Of a stretch of DNA of 64,000 nucleotides, positions 24,738 through 37,210 are shown piece by piece. Positions within the stretch are counted from its first letter, which is position 1; each line of letters begins with the position of its first letter. A model generated the notes under the pieces. The model was given only the letters and a program-made list of their open reading frames with translations, was not told the origin of the DNA and did not search any database. Both the position numbers and the translations under genes were made by a program. The DNA is from Spirodela intermedia (Eukaryota > Streptophyta > Magnoliopsida > Alismatales > Araceae): assembly GCA_902729315.2 (NCBI GenBank), contig LR746266.1:4536759-4600758 (forward strand). Reading direction: 5' to 3'.

Positions 24738-27700
24738 ATGGAGGAGATGGGCTCATCGTCCACTGGGTCGCGAGAACCGGGCATGGGTACTCCAAGGAAG
24801 GAAGGGGACGGGGAGGAGAACAGCCTGCTCCCGGTACGACCCCCGGAAGCGGAGGAGGAGGAAGACGATGAAGAGGAGAGGGCCTACGACCAGAAAGAGA
24901 AGATTGTCGTCCAGATCTCGGATTCCGATGACGGGTTGGGTTGCTCGGGCGACGCCGCCCCGCCCTTCTCGTGGCGGAAGCTGTGGCTGTTCACGGGGCC
25001 GGGATTCCTGATGAGCGTTGCGTTCCTGGACCCCGGTAACCTGGAGGGGGATCTCCAGGCTGGGGCCATCGCCGGGTACTCCCTGCTTTGGCTTCTTATG
25101 TGGGCAACAGCCATGGGGCTTCTGATCCAGCTCCTCTCTGCCCGGCTTGGCGTGGCCACGGGGCGGCACCTGGCGGAGCTGTGCAGAGAGGAGTACCCTC
25201 GGTGGGCTCGGCTGCTTCTATGGTTCATGGCGGAGGTGGCACTGATTGGCGCTGACATTCAGGAAGTAATCGGGAGTGCCATAGCCATTAAAATTCTGAG
25301 CAATGGCCTGATTCCCCTCTGGGTGGGGGTTATCATCACGGCTCTAGACTGGTGAGTATCCAGAATTCAGTACTGCTGACGTGCTCTGAGATTATTCCAT
25401 CATTTCTTGATTCAATTCAACATTCGAGGATTATTTTTTTTCTATTATTTGGTACGCTGGGCATCATGCAGTTGTTAGATTTCAGTTATTTGGGATTTCT
25501 TTTGTTTTCTATACCTGGTCCGTCATTTACCTCAGCCTCCTGTCGAGTTCCACCCGGTTTAATTCTATCTTTTCTGCAGTTTTTTGAAGCACCGCTGTGT
25601 TCTTCAGTTAATCGGGTCTCCAGCATTTTGACCCTCATCAGATGTACCCGGCCGAATTGATCATATGATCTTTCTATATTTCCTAACTAAATTAGTTTCA
25701 TGTTTTTACTAAATTTTCAGTCTAGAATTTTTCTTCATTCTTTGAACTCTAACGAGAAATATATTGCGATTTTTTTTGTTTTTTTAGCATAATTCTTGGC
25801 TACAGACCTATCGGGCTTTGATGCCTTTGATAGAGTTAGTCAGTTAGATTGTGTTGGAATGCATTTGCACTCTTTTTCCTAATTCACTTTCATACTCTGC
25901 TCTACAGCTTTATCTTTTTGTTTCTGGAGAATTATGGGGTGAGGAAGCTAGAAGCGGTTTTTGCTGTTCTCATCTCGACAATGGCAATTTCATTTGCCTG
26001 GATGTTTGGGCATACCAAGCCTAGTGGAACAGAGCTCTTGGTTGGTATGTATCAGTGAAAAGCTTTTTTCTCTCTTTTTTCATGCTGTCTTCTATACTCA
26101 TCGGTTTCCACTGTCATGAGGGTGATTCTGCTCTTTGTAGGAATCTTCGTTCCTAAGCTTGGCTCAAAAACAATAAAACAAGCTGTAGGGGTCGTGGGCT
26201 GTGTGATAATGCCACATAACGTGTTTCTCCACTCTGCTCTGGTACAATCCAGAAAGATTGACAATGACAAAAGGAGTCATGTTCAAGAAGCCATGAAATA
26301 CTATTCTATAGAGTCCACTATTGCGCTCTTTATCTCCTTCATGATCAATCTATTCGTTACGACCGTTTTTGCAAAAGGATTCTATGGAACGAAGGAAGCC
26401 GAGTCAATCGGCCTCGTAAATGCTGGGCAGTTTCTCCAGGAGAAGTATGGAGGAGGGTTATTTCCTGTTCTTTACATCTGGGGCATTGGGTTATTGGCAG
26501 CTGGACAGAGTAGCACAATAACTGGCACTTATGCTGGCCAGTTTATCATGGGTGGTTTTCTCAATCTGCGTCTGAAGAAATGGCTTAGGTCATTGATCAC
26601 CAGAAGCTTTGCCATCGTGCCAACAATAGTAGTTGCCCTGATTTTTGACGGTTCTGATTCTATGTTGGATGTTTTGAATGAGTGGTTGAACGTACTTCAA
26701 TCAGTACAGATTCCATTTGCACTCATTCCTCTTCTTTATTTAGTTTCAAAGGAACAAGTGATGGGGCCTTTCACGGTTGGCCGTACTCTCAAAGTAAGTT
26801 GGCATTTGTGATAATCTTTTTATTAAATAACTGGTCCTTAGCTTGCTCGAAATTAGTGTTTTTTGGTGACAAATACCCGTGAACAGCTTGAATTTTTTTG
26901 TTGTGTATCCACGGTAATTCATATATATATTCTTCCTTCGTGCAATAATATCTGAAAATGCAATCAATATTGCTTCCATATTCCTTTGGTTAGCTCTAAT
27001 TATACCCCCATTTGGTCATCGCGGCTAATGATAGAATCAGTTTCTCTGTATAATCTCATAAATAACCATAATCCATCGACCCAAATATTTTTGCATTTAC
27101 TTTTTTAATGATCTTGATTCTGTATGCTTGTTTACTGACTCTTCAGGCGTTTACAATTGACGATTTTTATGGCCAAATTATGTTTCATATGGATGCATAA
27201 CTACTCTGGCACATGTGATTTATAGTCAGTTTGGAGGTGTTTTGCTTATTATCATTTTGAATTCATGTTCGCAATAATGGTTCAATTCAAAGGACCAACT
27301 TACTTGTTTAGGCTAGGAGAGGATAAATTTCAGGGTCGTTGTTGCGCTTGGTTACCATTAGAAATGTAGAAGGATAACCTGGGACTGCTGACATGAATGA
27401 CAAGGAAACAGGGGCAATCAAATACTTTTGGACGTGACAATGTTAATCTTATTTTTTTAATCGGGGAGTGCGTGTTCTATTGGATGTTATTTTGGGTCAT
27501 AAAACTAAGAATGGTGCTTCTAAGGTTTACGAAACTATGGTGTTACCTTGACGTCTATGAACAAGCTTGCAATTGTAGGGTTCAAGAGTGTGCCCAATTT
27601 TTCATTTTGCTCCATTCTGGGATTGGCCCTTGAATTTTGGAACCCAAACTAGGTTTCATTCATGTGCAATCAATAATGCGAGCAATAATGTTTTTAGGAA

Positions 27701-29223
27701 AGATCAACCTACAGCCACATTGGCTTGAGTTTTTATTCTGTAAACGTAAGCAAATGAATTGGATCAAAGAGTGGGGGAGAAGGGTATGAGCATCGAGGAT
27801 CAAAAATTCATTTTTTTCTGATCATAGCTTGTAACTAGTGTGCAATGCAAAGGTTTTTTAACAATTAGGTCAGAATCATAAATCGGAAGACTTTCAGACT
27901 GGCTTTTCTTTTAGAAAGAAGGGGGGTCCTTTTTACCCATGAAAGATATTATGTTTTGCTTGACATCGATCTAGCATACCCAAGTGAAAAGAGAATTGTC
28001 ACCTGTGTCCCATATGATTGATCAGTGTGCAGATGCTATCTTTACGAATCATACTCTAGACGGATCAAAATTAGCAAATGTCCATCATGGTGCGGCTGAA
28101 GGAACATCCTGCTGAAGGATATTTTAGCAACTATGGCAAAATGGTGCTGGTGTTTGCATCTTGTATATAAGTCCAAGATATTTTGTCTTCTTTATTTCAT
28201 TCGCCAAGATCCATGATAGTTGAGCGACCCACCACCTACATCGTCCCATAAATTCAGTAATCACCTCCCTCACCAAGAGGTGGATATTACATCTTCACAG
28301 AAAGGATGTACTTGATTTGGGATCAAGATTCATGATCACTGTATCAGACATCAACCTGTGAATCTGGATATAAAAGTCGAATCGTTGTGAGTTGGCAGGA
28401 TTTTTTTTTATGAAGCTTTTGCTCTTACTTTGATTAACCTATGACTTTAGCTTGACATTGCCCATTCAGACCTAGTAACTCCGTGATCTCGATTTGGATG
28501 TCTACATTCACTCGAGATGTAGTTCTTGTTGACCATCTGGATATGGCCCATGATTAACTTTCCGCCATATGAAACCAGCGTCATCTAATCTCCATATTTG
28601 ATGAGTATGTTGTGCATAAGATCGCTTGGCCTTGAGGGATATGATCTTCGTTTTCATCAGGATTCTATACGGGGATGGTGAAATCGAAAAGGATTTTTTA
28701 CATCTGTAGTGAAGAACATCGTAAAATTGGAGATGCTAAAGAAATGTGCCCTAGAACACAGAGGACGGACAAAATATAATCAGTCACCAGCCCGAGTTGG
28801 CTGGGGGTGTCGGTTACCAATGATGATAATGATGATTATTAATTTTTCTCATGCCATCTATTTGATGGGGCTCGAATTTCTATCATCCCAGTTTCTCATT
28901 TTCTATCTTTGAATGCGATCTTCCAATGCCCACAGTTCCTCTTGTATCTTGCACATCCGATACCTCTTTGTTCTCACATGATTTTGGGATCGCCCTTGCA
29001 GATTGTGACCTGGACCGTGGCCGCCCTTTTGATCGTCATAAATGGTTACTTGTTGCTGGATTTCTTCTCTTCAGAAGTTCGAGGCCCATGGTTCACTTCT
29101 GCCACAGTTATCATCACATCGGCATATGGAGCATTTATTATTTATCTCATATTCCATGGTAGGGGCGTGCCTGCTAAGCTTGCATCAGCACTGCCCAGAA
29201 GATATTATAACAATGGGAGTTGA
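24738..29223 (+). CDS. NRAMP: NRAMP family divalent metal transporter
   Basis: Four exons: 24738-25351, 25908-26044, 26141-26793 and 29002-29223. Phases agree, giving 541 residues, within the family range. NRAMP proteins are proton-coupled importers of Fe2+, Mn2+ and related metals with about 12 membrane helices. The two metal-site signatures are intact: DPGN at residues 98-101 and MPHN at 274-277. Hydrophobic helices fill residues about 80-520. The cytosolic N-terminus has an acidic run (about 38-48) and an EENSLL segment (26-31) that fits the [D/E]xxxL[L/I] endosome or tonoplast sorting motif. Placement with the NRAMP2/3/4 group (internal membranes) is therefore likely but inferred. Intron 3 is 2.2 kb and holds no other gene. 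The start was taken at the first ATG after the in-frame leader; ATG at 24747 is an alternative. Confidence 0.93.
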
Positions 29224-31208
29224 CGTGCTAGGCAGCTGTCCAACCTGGTTCTTAAGGAATATGGGAGCTGATACCCTGTATTGCAGTAGGGAAGCTGCCT
29301 TGTCCTGCTCTCTCCGAGCTCACATCCTCCCTCCCAGGTTGAACTCTTCCCGAAGTTCAGATGACCCAGCTCATGCTGATCTCCATGCTAATGGGTCTCT
29401 CCTCACTGGGGAGAGACTATATTAAGTTTGACTACTCCATATCTGCTTCCTGGGTTTCCGATGGGGAATGGCCTAGCTATCACCCCACGAAGGATTCCTT
29501 AATCGATGAAGAATGAAGAAATGTTTTACAGACCGCTTTAAAATCAGGGGAGAAATATCTGCAGGCTGTTCTTCCGTATCCGATACTGATGTATGACGAA
29601 TAAAGTTGTAGATTGAATGCCTCATCACCAATTCATCTGTACAAATTTGGAGGATTATTAGTCGAATATGCCCATGGAAGTCTAATCCGTATGCCCATCA
29701 TGTATGCACATGTTTCTGTAGATTGACTCACTGCAAGGGTGATTCGAGGAAATGACTCAAACCGTTTCAAACGTTTTTCCTTGGAAAGGAGAACATGACA
29801 CAGATGACTGACAGCAATTTCTCTCTCTCTCTCGACTGCTTTAGTGCATATTAATGAGAAGTTATCTCTTTTTCGGATTAAATATTTGTTACATTTTTTA
29901 AAAGACAATTCCGCATTCAAAGTGTGTGATAGAAGATTATATCTTACGGAATAAGATAAAAAAGAGATATAATTCCATATTTCAAATACTACATGATCGA
30001 AAACAGACGTCCTAAAACATTAACGTTTGAGATTTAATTCTGTGTTTCACAGATTACTCGATAGAAATTTAACTGTCTTGGAAAATAAAAATTTCGTATA
30101 CATAATATTTGATGTATGAAACTACATTTCATGCTCCCTCCCTTGCATGGCCCTAATATTAAGTATTCAGTCCCTAATGGTACTTGGCGTTACACTTTAA
30201 CTGGAACACAATACATATGATCTCCTAGGTTGGCATCATGTAATACCTTCTCATTAGTGACCACACGATAGAGAGATGAGTTTCTATCATCATTAATGAG
30301 AAAATTGAACAAAAGGCACGGTTGAATGTATTCTATGCTACGATTCAGAGACATAATTTCATATTTCAAAGGTTAGATGATAGATGTCTCGTTTCATTTA
30401 ATCATTAGTGAGAAGTCATTTCACAACTATAAAGTGCAATATTCATAAGTATTCTAGTCATATTAAAGTCCGACGAATAATTAGGATATCATATGATAGA
30501 TATATTTAATTATCTAAGATGTATTTGCAACTAATTGACAAAACAACTCAGAATCTTAATCCATGTACCTTATAACCGGCATAAATTCGGTCCAAAAGAG
30601 TCCCTTTTCTCATAATCTGGTTGTAGGGCTCGACTAGATTGTGGGGTTTCTCCCGGAATCCATTAAATTCCTCTCATCCAAGAAGAAATTTGAGGGTAAG
30701 TCGAATCAAGGAGATGGACCGGTTGCAGTATTTCCTAATTGCTTACGGCTGCTCGGCGTCTTTGGTATGGAAGTGGGAGTTCTGCCTCCCGTTGATTGAT
30801 CACTCGGGGCCGCCTAGCAAAGCGGAGTCATGCGAACGGCGAGAAGACGATGAGCACCCTGTTATCTCGTCTCTAGTTGGGGTTTTCCCATGCTTATGGT
30901 CCCGCGCGATGCGAGTTCACGAGCAAATAATGAAACTAGGGAAAGACCGGGAAAAGTCGAAGTTTTGCCCGGTTTGGGAAAGAGGTGGGAGACCCCTCAA
31001 GGGCGCGTAGTTAGAAACCTCTCGAGGGACATTTTCCTCTTCGCTCGTCCCCTTCATGGCCATGGCGAGAGACGTCAACTACTGCTAGCAGAGGCACTGC
31101 GGTCGTGACGAAGGGAGAATTCTCTCTTTTTCTCCTCATTTTCATACTCCCTCTCTCATCTCTCTTAGTTTGTTTACTGGTTCATCGTTTCGGGTTCTGC
31201 CGGGCGCC
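29224..31208. other. Intergenic region: NRAMP 3' UTR, AT-rich spacer, RBL promoter
   Basis: The first 400 bases are probably NRAMP 3' UTR; AATAAAG near 29600 could be a poly(A) signal. From 29900 to 30600 it is AT-rich without coding signal or identifiable repeat. From 30640 to 31208 composition rises in GC, fitting the RBL promoter and leader. An open frame at 30639-31010 has no recognisable domain. Confidence 0.45.
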
Positions 31209-34200
31209 ATGAACGTCCCGATCATCGGTAAGACCTCCTCATTTCCCTTCTTTCTACTTCTTCAATCGAGACGCGCCGTCTTGCGCCGTTTTGTCATTTT
31301 TGGTTCGGAAAGAGGACATCTGACTTGTCTTGCTGGTTCGTGGGATCTTCTGCGTCCGCGAAGATCCCTTGCAGGGGGATTTCCCAGAGGTGATAGAGGA
31401 GTACCTGCAGCATGGAAACATGAAATGCATCGCTTTTAACCGTCGCGGGACCCTTCTTGCCGGTGAGTTTCCTGCTCAGAAGATGAAATAGACATTAGAC
31501 GGGCTCCGCTCCGAGATCAGGGCCACCCTAAAAACTCCAGTGCCGATAGCAGATTACATTTGGGCCTTTCCTATTCTGTCCACTGCACGTTGAAATCTCT
31601 GTTATCTGTTAATTCTGGTCTGAAAGCAGCAGGTATGGTTCATCTATCATCAGTTCCATTGCCGGAATGATGGTATTCGATTAACTCTGAGTCTTTACCT
31701 CCTTTCCCCAGGCTTTCAGCGTGAACACAATGCTGGTTCTTCCTCTTACGTTCATGTCTGGCCCATCTGTAATTATCTGCAGGGAGACCAATCCCCTTGC
31801 GAGGAATTGGGGATTCAATTTTGCACACAGGAACCTACTTTGTGCACAAATTTATTTCCTTCATTTCCCACGTTTTTTTCGATTACTAATGTAGTCTTTT
31901 TATCCACGCCAGCCGTAGGATTGTTGAATGTTGAGCCTTTCCTCAAGAAACAGGGGCTCAGGTTCATCTCCTAGGATTTCCTAATCATATGGGAAGTGTG
32001 TGTGTGGGCAACCAGTGAGTACCTCTGATATTTGGCCATTTTCTCATTGTCAACAAGAAAAAGATCATCTTTTCCTTAAGCTGTTTAATGATTTGGTTAA
32101 GCATAATCACGGGTGAGTTTGTCTGTTCCAATTTCAGTCTTCCTGGAACTTTCTCATTCGTGAATCTATGGAAATGTAATATGATTTGTCATGGATCAGG
32201 TTAGATGCTCTTCAATAAAGTATGTGTTTTTCTTTTTCTAATCACAAAAATAAATGGATGGTCCGTCCTTACTCTTCTTTCAAATCTCAGCGAAATAAGA
32301 TGAAGGAGCCTTCTTTCTTTTATTTTACTAGTCGTGTGTTGTAATCCTCCATGAAATTAAGCAAACTTCTCTGCTTTCTGTAGCAATAAGATGTGTCTAA
32401 AACCTAAACCCTGAACCCTAAACACAATACTGGCATTCTTTATGCATAGAAATTTACCAATGCAGTTGATGGTGATTTTTTTTTTTAAATACAAGGAAAA
32501 ATCAGATTGTCAGTGCCTCACTTTAAATGATGCCTCTTGACTCCCAACGAGTGACCTCTGCAAGGCATCTTAGAGATATATTCAGCCGTGCAGTGAGCAA
32601 AGGTGCTCATACAGGGTTCAGGTGGCTCAGCTCATGTTAGTCAACTTACCAAACTTTCTCCATTGAAGCGGAGAACATGCTGGTGTTCCCTGAGGGCTCC
32701 TCCTGCAATTGGGTTTCCTGAAGAAAATGTAAAAATGTGTAATTTTAAGAGATATAGATATACCTCATTCATGTAAAAATGATGTACTGGAAAAAATGCA
32801 CACTTGGGCTTCTATTTTTGGAAGAAATTATCGATTCTTTAGAAGATATCTAATTCCACGGATGGCATCCTTCTCTCTCTAGGTAATTTAAGGAACGGCA
32901 TCCAGCCTTGTCATGGAGATCCTTGTAGAGTGTGGATTTATGCTGAATCTGTGCACCACAAAGGCACTGTCATTCTTGGTCCACAAACTCCTAAGGTCTA
33001 CATTCTTGTTTCAAACTAGTTTAAATCGCCTCTTCAGCCGGCACTGTCATCATTGCCACCTCAGAACATCGAGTGCCCAGCTGTGAGAAAGGTGACTCCA
33101 TCTAGATTCCTGGTCTTCCATGGTTCTTTGTACATGTTTTTCTTCTTCTATTCTTATTTCTATTTTAGCATAGAAAAGAGAAGGCAGCCCTCAGCCCATT
33201 AGGGATGGGATTCTGAAGATGGAATGAATTGTTCTGACTCAGGGATGCGATTGCTGTTTCCATTCATCTGTAATGTCTCTGCCAAATGCGAGTCTCTTAC
33301 CAAAACTAGCCATTTTCCATCTTTTTAAGCCATCTTTCTGGTCCTCCGGCTGGTGGGCCTTCCACTTTGTCCCTTCCTGTTGATTCTTTGTAATTTGCTC
33401 CAAGTTGTTGAGTACTAGTCATTCAAGGCTTTTCCCCCATGAACTTTTGGAGCAATATTTATTATGAGTGCCGTAGATGCTGTCTGAATACTCGGTTCCA
33501 GAGGTGAAAATGCAGTGGACATTTTATGCATAAATAAACGTTGAGGTCGGTTCTTCTGCCAGACTACCTCATCAGATATATATAAATTAGCTCATTTATA
33601 TGAGTCTGTTTTCTCCCTCCATAGTTCTCCATTATTTATCATCATCAACCCCTTATTAATTCATCTGACATGGAAACAGCAGGTTCTACCATAATCTCAG
33701 CTAGCTTCTTGGGGTTGTCCTGCAGATACCCTGATAGAGATTGCTCAATTTATCCTCCAAGAACTGTTGTTGGATCTTGCTGGGGGACTGAACTCTTTCG
33801 TAATCTTGTTGCAGCTGGCTGTGCTGATGGGAGTTGTGTCATCTGGGACTTTGAGACGAGGGGCATCGCGAAGGAGCTTCGAGACAAGGACTGCGTGGCC
33901 CCTATAACCAGCGTCTGCTGGTCCAAGTACGGCCATTATATTCTGGCGTCCGCCACCGACAAGTCGTTGACTCTCTGGGACGTCAGAAATGGGGAGAAGA
34001 TAGCGAGAATAACTCTGCAGCAGACGACCATGCACGCTCGTCTTCATCCGGGCTCCTGCACGCCGTCTCTCTGCCTGGCGTGTCCTCTCTCCTCGGCGCC
34101 GATCCTCGTCGACCTCAACACCGGAAGCTCCACAGTTCTTCCGGTCTCGGTGACTGACGCCGGCGCCGGCGCCGTTTCTCATGCTCGAAACAAGTTCGCA

Positions 34201-35508
34201 GATGGGTCTCCTCCGTTCACGCCCACGGCCGCCACATTCAACAAGTACGGGGACCTAATCTACGTAGGGAACTCCAAGGGAGAGATCCTCGTGCTGGATT
34301 CCCAGACCGTGCAGGTGCGGGCAGTGGTTTCTGTTTCAGGAGCCTCGGTGATCAAGAACATTGCTTTCAGCCGGAACGGGAAGAATCTGCTCACGAACTC
34401 GAACGATCGGGTGATCAGGGTGTATGATAACCTTCTTCCGCTGAAGGGCGCGGCCAAGTTTCTGGAGGCGATGAGCGGCGAAGTTGGCGAGCTCGAGGGG
34501 ATCGAGAAGCTAAAGGTGGTGGGGGCGAAGTGCCTGCAGCTGTTCCGGGAGTTCTCAGACTCCATCACCAAGATCCACTGGAAGGCGACTTGCTTCAGCG
34601 GCGATGGCGAGTGGGTCGTCGGCGCTTCCGGGAACAAGGGAGAGCACAAGATATACATATGGGACAGGGCCGGCCGTTTGGTGAAGATTCTGGAGGGTCC
34701 CAAGGAAGCATTGACCGATCTTTCATGGCATCCTGTCCGTCCCCTGGTCGCCTCGGTTTCCATATCCGGCTGGGTCTACATTTGGGCCAAGGATTATACA
34801 GAAAACTGGAGCGCATTTGCTCCCGATTTCAAGGAGCTCGAGGAAAACGAAGAATACGTCGAGCGAGAGGACGAGTTTGACTTGATGCCGGAGGTTGAAA
34901 AGGTGAGGGCTTTGACTAGGCGATCTTCACGGCTCCTCGAAAACTTGCTCACATATTTTTTCCTCCGTGCTTGCAGGCGAAGGAGGTTGACGTCAACGAA
35001 GATGACGAAGTCGACATCATGTCGGCGGAGAAGGACTCGGCGTTCAGCGACTCCGACGCTTCACAGGAGGAGCTGTGTTTCCTGCCCGCCGTTCCATCCC
35101 CAGACGTCCCTGAGCCGCAGGACAAGTACCTCGGAAGCTCCTCCAAGCTGGGCGACAGTGCTCAGTCTGTGTCGCCGTTGTCAGTGGAGGCCGGCCAGAA
35201 TGACCAGGCCATGAACCTCGCCTCGAGTCCAATGGAAGGTGAACAGTAATCTGGGTTTTGTTTATTATGATGGTTCATCGGATGATCTCTCGTCCTCATC
35301 GACTCCTATTGTCGCAGTGGTGGGCAACTCTTCGGCAGACAACGCCGGAACCGGAAGCTTGAAGAGGAAGAGGAAGCCATCGGCCAAGGGGCTCGAGTTG
35401 CAGGCGGAGAAGGGCCGGAAGCCCTCCGGCAAATCCTCCAAAGCCAAGAACAAGCCCGACAGCAGCGGCTCTCTTTTTGAAGATGGTGCAACGGACGAGT
35501 ACCCCTGA
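31209..35508 (+). CDS. RBL: RbBP5-like WD40 subunit of COMPASS H3K4 methyltransferase
   Basis: Five exons: 31209-31227, 31364-31462, 33815-34902, 34977-35238 and 35318-35508. Splice borders and phases agree, giving 552 residues, close to the Arabidopsis RBL length. The protein starts MNVPIIDPLQGDFPEV, then CIAFNRRGTLLA, GSCVIWDFETRGIAKEL and SLTLWDVRNGEKIA, the conserved N-terminal and WD40 repeats of RbBP5 proteins. WD40 repeats cover about residues 25-350; an acidic region and a basic Lys/Arg-rich tail (KRKRKPSAKG) follow. RbBP5 is a core scaffold, with WDR5 and ASH2, of SET1/MLL-type complexes that methylate histone H3 lysine 4 in the nucleus. The first coding exon is only 19 bases, and intron 2 (2.35 kb) separates it and exon 2 from the rest. 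An open frame beginning at 33670 is intron read-through and not the true start. Confidence 0.93.
32399..32422 (+). repeat. Degenerate interstitial telomere-like repeat in RBL intron 2
   Basis: About three and a half copies of the CCCTAAA plant telomere unit, imperfect, lie within the intron. It may be a repair scar or simply a telo-box cluster; it is short. Confidence 0.55.
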
Positions 35509-37210
35509 AGTCTCCCTGTTCGTTCTGGTTACTTGGTTATACCCACCATTCTTTTGCAGAAATGCGGAACTGAAGAAGAAAGGGTCCCTAATCTCTCTCT
35601 CTCTCTCTCTAAAAGATGTCGGGTAACTTAATGAATCTTTTCTGAATCCACCAAATGGACGGTTGAGATGCGATGATATTTTGGTCCAAATCGAACGGGC
35701 CTGACCGCGCCGGTCTAAAACACGCGAGGGTGGATTCACGGGTTTCGGGTTCATCTCTCTCGCAAGGGAGGGGGACGAGGAAGGAGCTAGGGTTCCGGGG
35801 GATACGCTCTCGGAATTGTGTCCTCAAGGTCCACCTCACCTCCGCTCATCCTTCCGCTGCTCCTGTGGTACAGGGTTTATCTTGTCCCCGTGAGTTTTCT
35901 GGACTGTCAGTGTCTTCTCTTTTTGGTTTCTGCTCTGTTTAGATGCGTCGATCGGAGAAGAATCTGCTCAGTTGCGATCACTACGAATGTAGCTCCAGTA
36001 TCTGTTAGAATCTTATGGTTTTAGGGCGGGACAAAAGGGCGTGTAAGGTCGACCATTCGTGGGATGAGAACATTGTTTTCACCTGTCTCGGGGGGAGATT
36101 CCCGACGCCAGCATTTTATCGGTTCTTGTTCAATCATCCTGTGGAAAATTTTTGTGGAAGGAAGGCTGCTGCATCTTTGTTCGATTATTACCATCGTGCG
36201 AACGGCCAACCTGCGTCTTATTTTCTGGAAGAGAAGTTGCTAGGAGTCGGATGCCGTGTAGAGAGAATGTCTCAGATTCATTAGCTTCTTGTATTTTTTT
36301 TCATTTTCTTTTACCTTTTCCTTCCCTGTATTGTCCTGTCCTCATTGCGGTTAATGATGCTTAAATCAGGATGTAATTTGGTTCCATCGTGAAAGAAGCT
36401 TGATCCAGCGCTGGGTTTGTGAGTTTTCGCTTGCGACGTTAAAAAATTGATGTCCTTTGAGCTCTTTTATGCATTTATTCGATTATTATTTTTTAAGTAT
36501 TTAGATGTCGTGGTTGTGAATATTCATAGGAAAATTACGTAATATATTTTTTTGCTTCTGTGGCTCTATGTACACGTAATTTGGAGATACTGCGGCAAAT
36601 GAAAGTTTTTAGTGAACTTACGTTTTATTTAGCTCAATAGAAGAAAATCGTTGATGTAAGAATTAATGAAGTTCATTTTCTTTTAAATAACCTGAAAAGA
36701 CGTCATTTTAATCACTTGCTGATTTCTTTGGCTAGTGGAATCCTCTCGCTAACCTCTCAGCCCCCCACCACCACCAACCACACCAGAAGAAAACAAGTAA
36801 ATGCTGGTGTCTGTTCGAGAATATATGGAAGTTTTATCATTTACTAATTCAATATTTTATTTAGGAAGTTTAGGATCATTGGAAAACGAGATATGGGAGA
36901 ATAAGAAGACTATCACATCAGAGTTTTAATTCAACTGAAAATACAAGTTTTAAACCACCTGATGCATGAAGTTGACGAGAAAAATTTCGAATCAGAATTT
37001 TAACCTAAGGAGCCATTCTGAACAGATATCTCTCTTTCATTACATCGATCATTGCCTTCGGAAACAAGTAACATATGCTATCATCAAAATGAAGTGTAAA
37101 AATCTATCTTTTGTAATAGTTCTGAGACGTTCTGACATTTAAGTTGTTCAAAGTTTTTTCTAATTGAATTTTTGGATATCACTTTGCAGCTTCTACGCCA
37201 GAAGACAGCC
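35509..37210 (+). promoter_or_regulatory. RBL 3' UTR, then promoter and leader intron of the FRIGIDA-like gene
   Basis: A TC run lies at 35592-35610 in the probable RBL 3' UTR. GC-richer sequence at 35670-35890 with CTAGGGTT (35795 region) looks like the next gene's leader. A good donor (CCCC|GTGAGT at 35889/35890) and the acceptor ending at 37189 would define a leader intron of about 1.3 kb. The open frame 36015-36284 inside it has no recognisable domain. Confidence 0.5.

Noticed and set aside
33670-33814. ATG at 33670 as the start of the RBL gene
   Set aside because: A clear acceptor at 33814 joins in phase to upstream exons that encode the conserved N-terminus DPLQGDFPEV.
36015-36284. 89-residue open frame upstream of the FRIGIDA-like gene
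   Set aside because: Lies inside the likely leader intron and shows no family motif.
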